Of a stretch of DNA of 64,000 nt, positions 47,682 to 55,877 are shown piece after piece. Within the stretch, counting starts at the first letter, position 1. Each line of letters opens with the position of its first letter. The DNA is from Streptomyces sp. NBC_01465 (GTDB taxonomy: Bacteria; Actinomycetota; Actinomycetes; Streptomycetales; Streptomycetaceae), in NCBI RefSeq assembly GCF_036227325.1, contig NZ_CP109467.1, positions 2,480,001 through 2,544,000 on the forward strand, read 5' to 3'. The notes under the pieces were generated by a model, which was given only the letters and a program-made list of their open reading frames with translations, was not told the DNA's origin and ran no database searches. The position numbers and the translations under genes are program-made.

Positions 47682-48836
47682 GTGACCGTGATCGCACTCC
47701 CCGTAACACGCCTGCGCTCCCTCCCCGCCGCTGCCACCGTCTGCCTGCTCTCCTTCACGGTCTTCTGGCTGGCGCAGCGCGCCGCCCACGTCTCGATGAT
47801 CGACCTGATGGTCTACCGGGCCGAGGGCGCGACGGTCCGCGCCGGCCAGGACCTCTACGCGATGCGCACGACCGCGGCCCGCCTCCCCACGACGTATCCG
47901 CCGTTCGCAGCCCTGCTGTTCACCCCGCTCACCTTGCTCGGCGTCGGCGAGATGCGCGCACTCGCGACGCTCGCGAACCTCGCCCTGCTCGTGGCGCTGG
48001 TCCATCTCTCGCTGCGTCTGGCCGGGCGCGAATCCCTGGAGTCCGCGCTCTGGATCTCGGCGCTCGCCGTGTGGTGCGAACCCGTCTGGACGACCCTGCG
48101 CTACGGACAGATCAATCTCCTCCTCGCGGTCGCCGTCCTCTTCGACCTCACCCGCAGGGACGGCCACCGCTGGGCAGGCGCGGCGCTCGGTCTTGCGGCC
48201 GCCATCAAGCTCACCCCGGCGTTCTTCGTGCTCTGTCTGCTGCTCGCGGGGGTCGTACGGCGCCCCTGCCGGCGCCCGGCGGCGCTGGCCGTTGCGGTCT
48301 TCGCCGGCGCGACCTTCGCGGCCGCGGCCGTCCTTCCGTACGACTCGCGCCGCTTCTGGACGGACGCCGTCTTCACCGCGAGCCGGGTGGGTCATGCGGA
48401 GGACACCGCCAACCAGTCGCTTCGCGGGGTCCTGGCGCGCCTTCTGCACACCGGCGATCCGGGGCTGTGGTGGGCGGCCGCAGCCGTTCTGACCGCCGCG
48501 GCCGGGCTCGCGGTGGCGGTACGGGCGGAGCTGCGCGGGGAGCGCGCCCAGGCGGTCGTGGCCTGCGCGGCCACCGCTCTGCTCGTCTCGCCGGTCTCCT
48601 GGTCGCACCACTGGGTCTGGTGCGTACCGGCGCTGATCCTGCTCGGTACGTACACCCGGGCCGGCGCGGCCGCGGGCTGGCTGCTCTTCTCCAGCTTCGC
48701 CCTGTGGTGGGTGCCGCACGGTCCGGCGCGGCCCGAACTCGCCCAGAACTTTGGCCTGATGACGCTGTCGGCGCTCTATCCGACGGCGGCGGCAGCCGTC
48801 CTGGTCACGCTGTGGCGAAGGAGTAGAACCGCTTGA
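47682..48836 (+). CDS. GT87-like (DUF2029) integral membrane glycosyltransferase
   Basis: A 384-residue polytopic membrane protein with about nine hydrophobic segments. Sequence pieces such as VSMIDLMVYRAEG near the N-terminus, LRYGQINLLL and AALGLAAAIKLTPAFFVL match DUF2029/GT87 mannosyltransferases that use polyprenyl-phosphate mannose in the periplasm. The acceptor is unknown. The start is GTG 47682 or 47688. Its 3' end overlaps the convergent zinc-ribbon gene by 32 bases. Confidence 0.83.
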   Translation: MTVIALPVTRLRSLPAAATVCLLSFTVFWLAQRAAHVSMIDLMVYRAEGATVRAGQDLYAMRTTAARLPTTYPPFAALLFTPLTLLGVGEMRALATLANLALLVALVHLSLRLAGRESLESALWISALAVWCEPVWTTLRYGQINLLLAVAVLFDLTRRDGHRWAGAALGLAAAIKLTPAFFVLCLLLAGVVRRPCRRPAALAVAVFAGATFAAAAVLPYDSRRFWTDAVFTASRVGHAEDTANQSLRGVLARLLHTGDPGLWWAAAAVLTAAAGLAVAVRAELRGERAQAVVACAATALLVSPVSWSHHWVWCVPALILLGTYTRAGAAAGWLLFSSFALWWVPHGPARPELAQNFGLMTLSALYPTAAAAVLVTLWRRSRTA

Positions 48837-49038
48837 GGGTGCAGTGCTCCTCGAGCAGCCGGCCGTAGATCGGCTCGCCCTCGAGCTCCCGGTAGGTCTC
48901 GATCGGGTCGCCCTTTATGACGAGCGCCCGCGCGCACTCCTCGCACCAGTACTGGTAGTCGGGGTTGACCGGGTCCATGTCCCTGACGATGGGCGTACCG
49001 CTGCCGCACCAGTCGCATTTCCTCCTGTGTGCACCCAC
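48805..49038 (-). CDS. Small zinc-ribbon protein
   Basis: A 77-residue protein with four cysteines in two CxxC pairs (KCDWCGSG and WCEECARAL), a zinc-ribbon pattern, and a conserved C-terminus (GRLLEEHCTLKRFYSFATA). The GTG at 49038 is one base after the stop of the upstream zinc-ribbon gene, indicating coupling; an ATG-initiated frame beginning at 49018 has an AGGAGG but reads out of the CxxC frame and is rejected. Function unknown. Confidence 0.78.
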   Translation of the reverse strand: MGAHRRKCDWCGSGTPIVRDMDPVNPDYQYWCEECARALVIKGDPIETYRELEGEPIYGRLLEEHCTLKRFYSFATA

Positions 49039-49039
49039 G

Positions 49040-49156
49040 TCAGTTCCAGCTGTGGCCGCAGGCCGTGCACACGTAGGAGATGCCACCGTTGTCACCGAGG
49101 ACCTGGGCGACATGGACGGAGCCGCAGGACGGGCATGTCAGCTTGCTCGCGGGCAT
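49040..49156 (-). CDS. 38-residue zinc-ribbon microprotein
   Basis: A short ORF of 38 residues, MPASKLTCPSCGSVHVAQ then a second CTACGHSWN segment. Four cysteines in two CxxC pairs make a compact zinc ribbon, like the tail of RNA polymerase or ribosomal proteins. The TGA is one base before the GTG of the larger zinc-ribbon gene, so they form a pair. It is shorter than usual annotation cut-offs and may be missing from automated annotation. Confidence 0.75.
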   Translation of the reverse strand: MPASKLTCPSCGSVHVAQVLGDNGGISYVCTACGHSWN

Positions 49157-49228
49157 GCGCTCTCCCTCCCCGTCTCGGACCGTCGTCCCCCTCCGGCCGT
49201 CCGATTCTGCCATGGCCCCGCAAGGGGG

Positions 49229-50665
49229 TCAGTGGCGTCGGCGTACCAGTCCGGCCACACCTCCGGCGATCGCGGCGATTGCCAGCGCAATGGTGCATAC
49301 CCAGAGCGCATCGGCCGACGCGTGCGCCCCCGGCACATCGACCCGGTTGAGGAAGAGCGTGCCGAAGGCCGCGACACCGATCAGCTGTCCGAGCTGGGTG
49401 ACGGTCGCGAGCAGTCCGCTGGCGTCCGCCGCGTCCTCCGGCCGTACGGTCGAGAGCGCGCCCGCGAAGGTGGGGCTGAAGGCGGCGGAGAGTCCCGCAC
49501 CGATGCCCGCGTACGCCACGAAGATCCAGGCGCCTCCGTCGCTCCCGTCCTTGAGCACCCAGCCCACGGCCAGGGCGGAGACGGACGTCAGGACGAACCC
49601 GGCCGGCACCAGCGACTTGAGCAGGGCGGCAGGCCAGCGCCGCCAGGTCAGCCCGACCGCGCCGAAGACCACCGCGGTCGGCGCGAAGGTCAGTCCGGCA
49701 CGCAGCGCGCTGTAGCCGAGCCCGCCCTGGATGTGCAGGGTGAGCGCGAAGAGGAAGCCGGAGTTCACCGCCATGACCAGCAGGATGCGTGCCACCGACC
49801 GGCCCATGCCGGGAATCCTGAGCACCCTCGGCGCGATCAGCGGTGCGCCGCCGCGGCGGGCGAGGGCGGATTCGTGGGCGAAGAACGCGGCGAAGACGAC
49901 CACGCTGGCGCCGAGCGAGAACCAGGACCAGAGCGGCCAGTCGAGCTCCTGGCCCAGCACCAGCGGCACGGTCAGCAGGCAGACCGAGGCGGCGAGCAGG
50001 ACCAGCCCCGGCAGGTCGAGGCTGCGGGCACGCTCCGGCTCCTGACGGCTGTCCTTGGGCAGGACGCGGGCCCCGAGGACGAGAAGCGCCGCACCGATGG
50101 GAACGTTCACCAGGAAGACCGGGCGCCAGCTCGCCCCGAAGAGGTCGGCGCTGACGAGCACCCCGCCGACCACCTGGCCCGCGGCGGCACCGACGGCGAG
50201 CACCGCGGAGTAGAAACCGAGGGCGCGCATCCGGGCCGGTCCGGTGAAGTTGCGCTGGATGAGCGAGAGCACCTGCGGGATCATCAGGGCCGTGCCCGAG
50301 CCCTGGACGAACCGGAAGGCGATCAACTCGCCCGTCCCCTGGGCCAGTCCGCAGGCGAGCGAGGCGAGGGTGAAGAGCGCGAGTCCGCCGAGGTACATCC
50401 TGCGGTGGCCCAGCAGGTCACCGAGTCTGGCGCCGGTGATCAGCAACACGGCGTAGGCGATGGAGTATCCGGCGACGATCAGCTGCAACCCGGCGCCGGA
50501 GGCGTGCAGTTCGGTACGGATGGTGGGGGCGGCGACATTGACGATGAAGACGTCGAGGAGCGCCATGAACTGGGCCGCGAGGACGACGGCGAGAAGCCAT
50601 CCGGGCCGTTTGTCAGTGCCAGGGTCTTTACTGAGTACAGGAGTTGTCGGGGTCGTTGTCGTCAT
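49229..50665 (-). CDS. DHA2-type MFS drug efflux transporter
   Basis: A 478-residue transporter with about fourteen membrane segments. The A-loop signature GARLGDLLGHRRMYLGGLALF is present near the second-third helix, and a conserved DVFIVNVAAPTI is typical of the DHA2 drug:H+ antiporters. The ATG at 50665 gives MTTTTPTTPV. It is divergent from the XRE-type regulator. Probably exports antibiotics or other toxic compounds. Confidence 0.9.
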   Translation of the reverse strand: MTTTTPTTPVLSKDPGTDKRPGWLLAVVLAAQFMALLDVFIVNVAAPTIRTELHASGAGLQLIVAGYSIAYAVLLITGARLGDLLGHRRMYLGGLALFTLASLACGLAQGTGELIAFRFVQGSGTALMIPQVLSLIQRNFTGPARMRALGFYSAVLAVGAAAGQVVGGVLVSADLFGASWRPVFLVNVPIGAALLVLGARVLPKDSRQEPERARSLDLPGLVLLAASVCLLTVPLVLGQELDWPLWSWFSLGASVVVFAAFFAHESALARRGGAPLIAPRVLRIPGMGRSVARILLVMAVNSGFLFALTLHIQGGLGYSALRAGLTFAPTAVVFGAVGLTWRRWPAALLKSLVPAGFVLTSVSALAVGWVLKDGSDGGAWIFVAYAGIGAGLSAAFSPTFAGALSTVRPEDAADASGLLATVTQLGQLIGVAAFGTLFLNRVDVPGAHASADALWVCTIALAIAAIAGGVAGLVRRRH

Positions 50666-50776
50666 GACATCGAGCGTGACGACAATCCGGTACAGGTGGT
50701 GAGAGCCCAGTGATGCTGGTACTGACAGCACCTGGCAGCGGAGGGGCTCTGCGCCGACCATGGGGGAGTGACGACG

Positions 50777-51628
50777 ATGGCCGTATCGAAGGACCGCAGG
50801 CGGTCGGAGCTGGCCGCGTTCCTGCGCAGCCGCCGGGCCAGGGTGACACCTGCCGATGTCGGCATGCCCGGCGGACTGCGCCGGCGCACCCCCGGACTGC
50901 GCCGCGAGGAAGTCGCCCAGCTCTCCGGTGTCGGAGTGACCTGGTACACCTGGCTCGAACAGGGCCGCCCGATCAACGCCTCGGACCAGGTCCTCGACGC
51001 CGTGGCGCGTACGCTCCGCCTCGACGACGCCGAGCGCAAGCATCTGTACCAGTTGGCCGGGGTCGCCTTCTGCCCCGACCTGTCGCCGGACGCCCTGGCC
51101 GTCGGCCCGGACATCCAGGGCATCATCGACGCCCTCGACCCGCACCCCGCCGTGGTCTACAACGCGCGGTACGACATCCTCGCCACCAACCCCGCCTACC
51201 GCGATCTCTTCGACGTCCCGCAGATGCGCGACGCGGCCGTCCAGAACGTGCTGTGGACGCTCTTCACCATCCCGGACGCCCACTGCCCGGTCCTCTTCCG
51301 GGAGAAGGAACTGCCGGTGATGGTCGCGACGCTGCGCGCCTCGTACGGCCCCCATGCGGGAGAGCCCGCCTGGGAGACCTTCATCGCCCGCCTCTCGGCC
51401 GCCAGCCCGTACTTCGCGGAGCTCTGGCAGAACGGCGACGTGGTTCCGCCTGGCCCGCGAATAAAGACCTTCCGCCACGACGCCGTGGGCGAGATCAGGA
51501 TGACCTCGGTGTCGCTCTCGATCAACGGGATGCCGGAGTGCCGGATCGTCGCGTACACCCCGAACGACGAGGAGAGCAGCCTGCGTACGAAAACGCTGCG
51601 CGACAACAGGGAGAAACTCTGGGCGTAA
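50777..51628 (+). CDS. XRE-type regulator with MmyB-like ligand-binding domain
   Basis: A 283-residue regulator. The N-terminal helix-turn-helix (about 20-85; RRTPGLRREEVAQLSGVGVTWYTWLEQG) is followed by an MmyB-like domain (about 110-270; DALDPHPAVVYNARYDILATNP). Such domains bind fatty acids or similar ligands. The ATG at 50777 is preferred over GTG 50768, which lies too near the GGGGGAG Shine-Dalgarno. Divergent from the efflux transporter, it may control that gene; a CAGGTG...CACCTG pair in the spacer (50693-50734) could be part of an operator. Confidence 0.86.
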   Translation: MAVSKDRRRSELAAFLRSRRARVTPADVGMPGGLRRRTPGLRREEVAQLSGVGVTWYTWLEQGRPINASDQVLDAVARTLRLDDAERKHLYQLAGVAFCPDLSPDALAVGPDIQGIIDALDPHPAVVYNARYDILATNPAYRDLFDVPQMRDAAVQNVLWTLFTIPDAHCPVLFREKELPVMVATLRASYGPHAGEPAWETFIARLSAASPYFAELWQNGDVVPPGPRIKTFRHDAVGEIRMTSVSLSINGMPECRIVAYTPNDEESSLRTKTLRDNREKLWA

Positions 51629-51631
51629 CAG

Positions 51632-51669
51632 AAGATCCCGGCCCCTTCGATTGAAGGAACCGGGATCTT
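51632..51669. terminator. Hairpin between XRE regulator and tRNA-Ala
   Basis: Arms aagatcccgg / ccgggatctt pair perfectly, then an inner cctt/aagg after a two-base mismatch. It lies just after the regulator stop and before the tRNA on the opposite strand, so it can act on both. Confidence 0.75.
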
Positions 51670-51674
51670 GATTG

Positions 51675-51747
51675 TGGAGCTAAGGAGAATTGAACTCCTG
51701 ACCTCCTGCATGCCATGCAGGCGCTCTACCAACTGAGCTATAGCCCC
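51675..51747 (-). tRNA. tRNA-Ala (anticodon GGC), copy 2
   Basis: Identical 73-base sequence to the copy at 47503, with loop ATGGCAT (anticodon GGC). CCA is not encoded. No integrase or truncated repeat of the tRNA 3' end is visible nearby. Confidence 0.97.
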
Positions 51748-51838
51748 GCTGTCCGCTGTGTCCTTCGCGTTTCCGCGCTGCGAACAAGAAGAACTTTAGC
51801 CTGTGACCAGCCGGAAAGTGAAATCCGCTCGTCCGCGC

Positions 51839-52501
51839 TCAGTCGTCGTCCCCGAGCACCGGTTCCGGAAGGGTTCCGGCGTTGTGCTCGAGCAGCCGCC
51901 AGCCCCGTGCGCCCTCGCCCAGAACCGACCAGCAGCAGTTGGAGAGCCCGCCCAGGCCCTCCCAGTGGTGGGACTCCAGACCGAGCAGCCGGCCGATGGT
52001 GGTGCGGATCGTGCCGCCGTGGCTGACCACCACGAGCGTGCCCCCGTCGGGGAGCTTGTCGGCATGGCCGAGCACGACCGGAGCGGCCCGGTCGGCGACC
52101 TCGGTCTCCAGCTCGCCGCCGCCCCTGCGGACCGGCTCACCGCGCTTCCACGCGGTGTACTGGTCGCCGAAGCGCGCCACGATCTCCTCGTGGGTCAGCC
52201 CCTGCCAGTCGCCCGCGTACGTCTCGCGCAGGGCGGAGTCGTGGGCGATCTCCAGACCCGTGACGGCCGCGAGCTCACCGGCCGTGGCGGCGGCCCGCTT
52301 GAGGTCGGAGGCGACGATCGCGTCCGGCTTCAGCGAGGCGAGCAGCCTGGCCGCCCGGTGCGCCTGGGCGACACCGGTCTCGGTCAGCTCGATGTCCGTG
52401 CTGCCCTGGAAGCGTCGCTCCAGGTTCCACGCGGTCTGGCCGTGCCGCCACAGGACGATGCGGCGGCCCCGGCTGCGCTGCTGGGTGTCGTCCCCGTTCA
52501 G
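51839..52501 (-). CDS. Histidine phosphatase/phosphoglycerate mutase family protein, CTG start
   Basis: A 220-residue histidine phosphatase with the phospho-histidine motif WRHGQT (RHG at 19-21) and the second histidine in VVVSHGGT. No ATG, GTG or TTG exists between the upstream in-frame stop and the catalytic RHG. The only fitting start is CTG at 52501, in a CTGA overlap with the rsfS stop, analogous to ATGA/GTGA overlaps, with GGTGAG upstream. It is probably a phosphatase of sugar phosphates or a phosphoglycerate mutase; the substrate is not resolved. Confidence 0.85.
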   Translation of the reverse strand: MNGDDTQQRSRGRRIVLWRHGQTAWNLERRFQGSTDIELTETGVAQAHRAARLLASLKPDAIVASDLKRAAATAGELAAVTGLEIAHDSALRETYAGDWQGLTHEEIVARFGDQYTAWKRGEPVRRGGGELETEVADRAAPVVLGHADKLPDGGTLVVVSHGGTIRTTIGRLLGLESHHWEGLGGLSNCCWSVLGEGARGWRLLEHNAGTLPEPVLGDDD

Positions 52502-52950
52502 ATCAGCTCACCGTCCGTGTCGAGGCCGCTGCCGGGGGCCTGCCCGTTGAGCTTGGCGTGCTCCTCGCCCTTGCCGCGGGTCGCCACGGCGTCCTCGGGG
52601 AGGGGCAGCTCGGGGCAGTCCTTCCAGAGGCGCTCGAGGGCGTAGTAGACACGCTCCTCGCTGTGCTGGACGTGGACGACGATGTCGACGTAGTCCAGGA
52701 GGATCCAGCGGGCGTCGCGGTCGCCCTCGCGGCGCACCGGCTTGGCGCCGAGCTCCTTGTTGAGGCGCTCCTCGATCTCGTCGACGATCGACTTGACCTG
52801 GCGGTCGTTGGGCGCGGAGGCGAGCAGGAAGGCGTCGGTGATCGACAGCACATCGCTGACGTCGTACGCGGTGATGTCGTGCGCGAGCCGGTCGGCGGCC
52901 GCCTGAGCGGCGGCGTTGATGAGCTCGATGGAGCGGTCCGTGGCGGTCAC
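52498..52950 (-). CDS. rsfS: Ribosome silencing factor RsfS
   Basis: A 150-residue RsfS/Iojap protein that binds uL14 and blocks subunit joining in stationary phase. It carries the family pieces AAQAAADRLAHDITAYDVSD, FLLASAPNDRQVKSIVDEIEE and YVDIVVHV. The start is GTG 52950. The C-terminal tail is longer and hydrophilic. The stop overlaps the CTG start of the downstream phosphatase by four bases. Operon with nadD and the LCP-like gene is likely. Confidence 0.95.
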   Translation of the reverse strand: MTATDRSIELINAAAQAAADRLAHDITAYDVSDVLSITDAFLLASAPNDRQVKSIVDEIEERLNKELGAKPVRREGDRDARWILLDYVDIVVHVQHSEERVYYALERLWKDCPELPLPEDAVATRGKGEEHAKLNGQAPGSGLDTDGELI

Positions 52951-53012
52951 AAGCAGGCTTTCGTCGGCGGTCGTGTAGACCTCAAGGGTCTCACGGACCG
53001 CCGACGGACCCG

Positions 53013-54707
53013 TCAGGAAGTATTGATCTTGTAATCCTGGCCGAGCACCACCATGACGTCGGCGGTCGTGGCGACCGTGCCCTTCTTGACCGCGCCGGTG
53101 GACAGACCCAGCGTCTTGGCGACCTCTTCCGCCTTCGCCTTGTCGGCCGCGTCACCATAGGTGACCTGCGAGGATGCCACCGAGCTCGCCTTGCCTCCGT
53201 CCACGAAGGCATAGCCGCCGTTGACGACCGTGATCCTCGCGGACTCCTTGGCGCCCGTCTTCCCGGTGGCGTCCTTGATGCCCACGCGGGTCGTCGAACT
53301 CTTCTCCGGAGCCTTCACCGCACCGCCCAGGATGTCCTTGACCACACTGCTGCTGGCGGCCTCGGTGAGCGTGCCGTCGGCCTGCACCGGCAGCAGCGCC
53401 GTCTTGTACGCGCCCTTCTTCGCGTGCTCGGCGAGCTTGGCCAGCGAGGCTCCCAGCTCCGCGTCCGTGAGGGACGGGTCGAGGACCTGGTTCAGGTTCT
53501 TGATCACGACCGTCGCGCCCGAGGGGACGGAGGTGAACTTCTTCAGCACGGCCTGCATGACCTGCCCGAAGCGCTGCAACTGCGCCACCTGGGCCTCGCC
53601 GGGCGCCCGGTAGGTGGCGTACGCGACGGCCATGGTGCCGCTCAGCGACTGGGCCTTGCCCTTCTTCACCACGGGCTGGTCGCCCTTCTTGGCGCCGGGC
53701 ACGTCGGTGTCGGTGTCGACCTCGATGGAGCCGACCACCTCGACGAGGTTCTCCAGATACGGGGTGTCCAGCCGCCAGGTGCCGCCGATCTTCGCTCCGA
53801 AGAGCGTGCCGAGCGACTCCCTGGTGCCGTCGGAACCGTCGTCGTCGACCGACTTGCCGAGCGTCGTGGAGGTGCCGTCGTCGTTCGCCACCATGAGCGA
53901 GTTGGGGAGCAGGACGGCGCTGCCCTGCTGGGTGGTGACGTTGTCGACGAGCAGCAGCGAGGAGGTGAAGCCGCTCTTGAGGTCGTGCAGGTCCACCACG
54001 ATCAGATCACGCTTCTGCGCGCCCGAGGCGGTCGTGCCCTTGTCGTCCTTGGATCCGCCCGACAGGCCGGGGATCTTGTCCGCGTACCAGAGATAGCCGA
54101 CGCCGCCGACGACCAGCAGCGCCATCACCACGATCAGCGAGGTGACGCGGTTGCGGCCGCGGCGCTTGGCCTCCTCGCGCCGCTCGGAGCGGCTCTCGGT
54201 GAACGCGAGCCAGTCGATGACGTCCTCGGAGTCCTCGTCGGGCTCTTCTATGAAGTCGAACTGGCCGGTCTCGTACTCGCGGCTGCCGGGGGCGGGCCGC
54301 CGCTGCTCGGGCACGGTCGGCTGCGGGGCGGGCGGGGCCTGTTGGGGCCGCTGCGGCTGCTGCTGCGGTTGCTGCTGCGGGGGCGCGGCCCACTGCTGGG
54401 TGGTGTCGACCGCGGGCTGCTGGCCGGTGCCGTAGTCCTGGCCGTAGGCGTCGTACCCCGGCTGCTGGTACGGCTGTTGGGGCGACCGGGGCTGCTGCTG
54501 TTGCGGCTGCTGCGGCTGGGCGTACGGGTCGTAGCCGTACCCCTGCTGCGGCTGTTGCTGCGGCGGGGCCGGGGGCTGCTGCGGCTGCTGCTGCCCGTAC
54601 GGGTCGTAGCTCTGGTACACCGGCTGCCCGTACTCGTCGTACCCGACGAGCTGCATCGGCTGCCCGTACTGGTCGTACTGGACATACGGGTTCTGTCGGT
54701 CGTTCAA
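53013..54707 (-). CDS. LytR-CpsA-Psr-like protein with Tyr/Gln/Pro-rich N-terminus
   Basis: A 564-residue protein. Residues 1-140 are low-complexity Gln/Pro/Tyr/Gly with repeated YGQP units, 147-168 are acidic, and 189-207 form a transmembrane helix. The remainder has an LCP-like core (SLSGTMAVAYATYR, LQRFGQVMQAVLKKF) and a LytR_C-like C-terminal region. Several arginines normally conserved in LCP phosphotransferases are not obvious. The TTG at 54707 has GAGAGGGG upstream. By position it corresponds, from memory, to SCO2578 (PdtA), a wall-polymer transferase in S. coelicolor. The catalytic status is uncertain. Confidence 0.78.
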   Translation of the reverse strand: MNDRQNPYVQYDQYGQPMQLVGYDEYGQPVYQSYDPYGQQQPQQPPAPPQQQPQQGYGYDPYAQPQQPQQQQPRSPQQPYQQPGYDAYGQDYGTGQQPAVDTTQQWAAPPQQQPQQQPQRPQQAPPAPQPTVPEQRRPAPGSREYETGQFDFIEEPDEDSEDVIDWLAFTESRSERREEAKRRGRNRVTSLIVVMALLVVGGVGYLWYADKIPGLSGGSKDDKGTTASGAQKRDLIVVDLHDLKSGFTSSLLLVDNVTTQQGSAVLLPNSLMVANDDGTSTTLGKSVDDDGSDGTRESLGTLFGAKIGGTWRLDTPYLENLVEVVGSIEVDTDTDVPGAKKGDQPVVKKGKAQSLSGTMAVAYATYRAPGEAQVAQLQRFGQVMQAVLKKFTSVPSGATVVIKNLNQVLDPSLTDAELGASLAKLAEHAKKGAYKTALLPVQADGTLTEAASSSVVKDILGGAVKAPEKSSTTRVGIKDATGKTGAKESARITVVNGGYAFVDGGKASSVASSQVTYGDAADKAKAEEVAKTLGLSTGAVKKGTVATTADVMVVLGQDYKINTS

Positions 54708-54726
54708 CGGTGCCCCTCTCCGCGGT

Positions 54727-55323
54727 TCATTCGCCGCGGTACAGCTGGCGCTTGTCGATGTAGCGCACCACACCGTCCGGAACCAGGTACCAGACCGGAT
54801 CGCCCTGGGCGACCCTCGCCCTGCAGTCCGTCGACGAGATCGCCAGTGCCGGCACCTCCACCAGGGAGACACCGCCCTCCGGCAGTCCGTCGTCGGTCAG
54901 GACGTGACCGGGCCTGGTCACGCCGATGAAGTGGGCGAGCGCGAAGAGCTGTTCCGCGTCCCGCCAGGTCAGGATCTGGGAGAGCGCGTCGGCACCGGTG
55001 ATGAAGAACAGGTCCGCGTCGGTGTTGGCGTCGCGCAGATCCCGCAGGGTGTCGTGGGTGTACGTCGGCCCGCCGCGGTCGATGTCGATGCGGCTGACCG
55101 AGAACTGCGGGTTCGACGCCGTCGCGATGACCGTCATCAGATAGCGGTCCTCGGCCGGGGACACCGCCTTGTGGCTCTTCTGCCACGGCTGTCCCGTCGG
55201 TACGAACACCACCTCGTCGAGGTGGAACTGCGAAGCCACCTCGCTGGCGGCCACCAGGTGCCCGTGGTGGATCGGGTCGAAAGTCCCGCCCATCACGCCG
55301 AGACGCCTCTTCTGCTCTCCCAT
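54727..55323 (-). CDS. nadD: Nicotinate-nucleotide adenylyltransferase
   Basis: A 198-residue NaMN adenylyltransferase of NAD synthesis. The nucleotide-binding [12 protein letters not shown] (HxGH) is at 12-23 and the [10 protein letters not shown] motif near 170 binds the phosphates. The start ATG 55323 is standard. It precedes the LCP-like and rsfS genes with short gaps, a conserved order in Streptomyces. Confidence 0.95.
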   Translation of the reverse strand: MGEQKRRLGVMGGTFDPIHHGHLVAASEVASQFHLDEVVFVPTGQPWQKSHKAVSPAEDRYLMTVIATASNPQFSVSRIDIDRGGPTYTHDTLRDLRDANTDADLFFITGADALSQILTWRDAEQLFALAHFIGVTRPGHVLTDDGLPEGGVSLVEVPALAISSTDCRARVAQGDPVWYLVPDGVVRYIDKRQLYRGE

Positions 55324-55361
55324 GCGTGCAGACCCTACTGGTCCTTGCTGAGGAGCAGGAA

Positions 55362-55523
55362 TCAGCGGTCGCGGTTGAAGCGGGTGGTGATCCACAGAAG
55401 GAGGATCAGAGCGACGAAGGCGCCACCGCCTGTGATGTAGGGGCTGAGCGATTCGTGGTTTCCGCCCTTTTCGGCACCCTCTGCGAGGGAGACCAGGTGT
55501 GCGGTGGTGGTGTGGAGGCTCAT
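55362..55523 (-). CDS. 53-residue membrane protein
   Basis: [20 protein letters not shown] begins the ORF; a single hydrophobic segment ([18 protein letters not shown]) sits near the C-terminus, followed by a basic RFNRDR tail. It lies between nadD and the next small membrane ORF on the same strand and is short enough to be missed by annotation. Function unknown. Confidence 0.65.
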   Translation of the reverse strand: MSLHTTTAHLVSLAEGAEKGGNHESLSPYITGGGAFVALILLLWITTRFNRDR

Positions 55524-55606
55524 CGGCAGGACCTATCCGGGAGTCGGAGCGGGAACTTCAACTTCGGCACATCGTATGCGGGCCCTGTGGGCACGCTCAC
55601 GCCGAC

Positions 55607-55750
55607 TCAGTCGTTCTTGCGGTATCCGCGCAGCAGAATCCAGGCGAGCAGCCCAGCTCCGACAATCGAGACGACGAGCACAACCCGGATCACATTGCCC
55701 GGACCCTGCGAATCGGATGCGGCCGCAAGCAGCGCCAACTGGTCTGACAT
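55607..55750 (-). CDS. 47-residue membrane protein
   Basis: MSDQLALLAAASDSQGPG is followed by a single hydrophobic helix (VIRVVLVVSIVGAGLLAWILL) and a basic end RGYRKND. It resembles small actinobacterial single-pass proteins. It is divergent from the M48 peptidase gene. Function unknown. Confidence 0.65.
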   Translation of the reverse strand: MSDQLALLAAASDSQGPGNVIRVVLVVSIVGAGLLAWILLRGYRKND

Positions 55751-55877
55751 GTCGGGTGTGCCTCTCAGAGTTTGTCCACAGCCCCCGGCCCAACGGTAGA
55801 CCCAGGGCATACGCTGAAGGCCGTCAGGGGGACGAGCAAGGACTCGCAGGCAGCTCGACGACATGAGGGGGACACCG

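Noticed and set aside
48776..49018. ORF starting ATG 49018 with AGGAGG just upstream
   Set aside because: The spacing is too short and the frame is Arg/Gly-rich; the overlapping frame has clear CxxC zinc motifs and a conserved-looking C-terminus.
47503..51747. The tRNA-flanked block as an integrated element
   Set aside because: No integrase, no partial tRNA repeats, composition like the surroundings.
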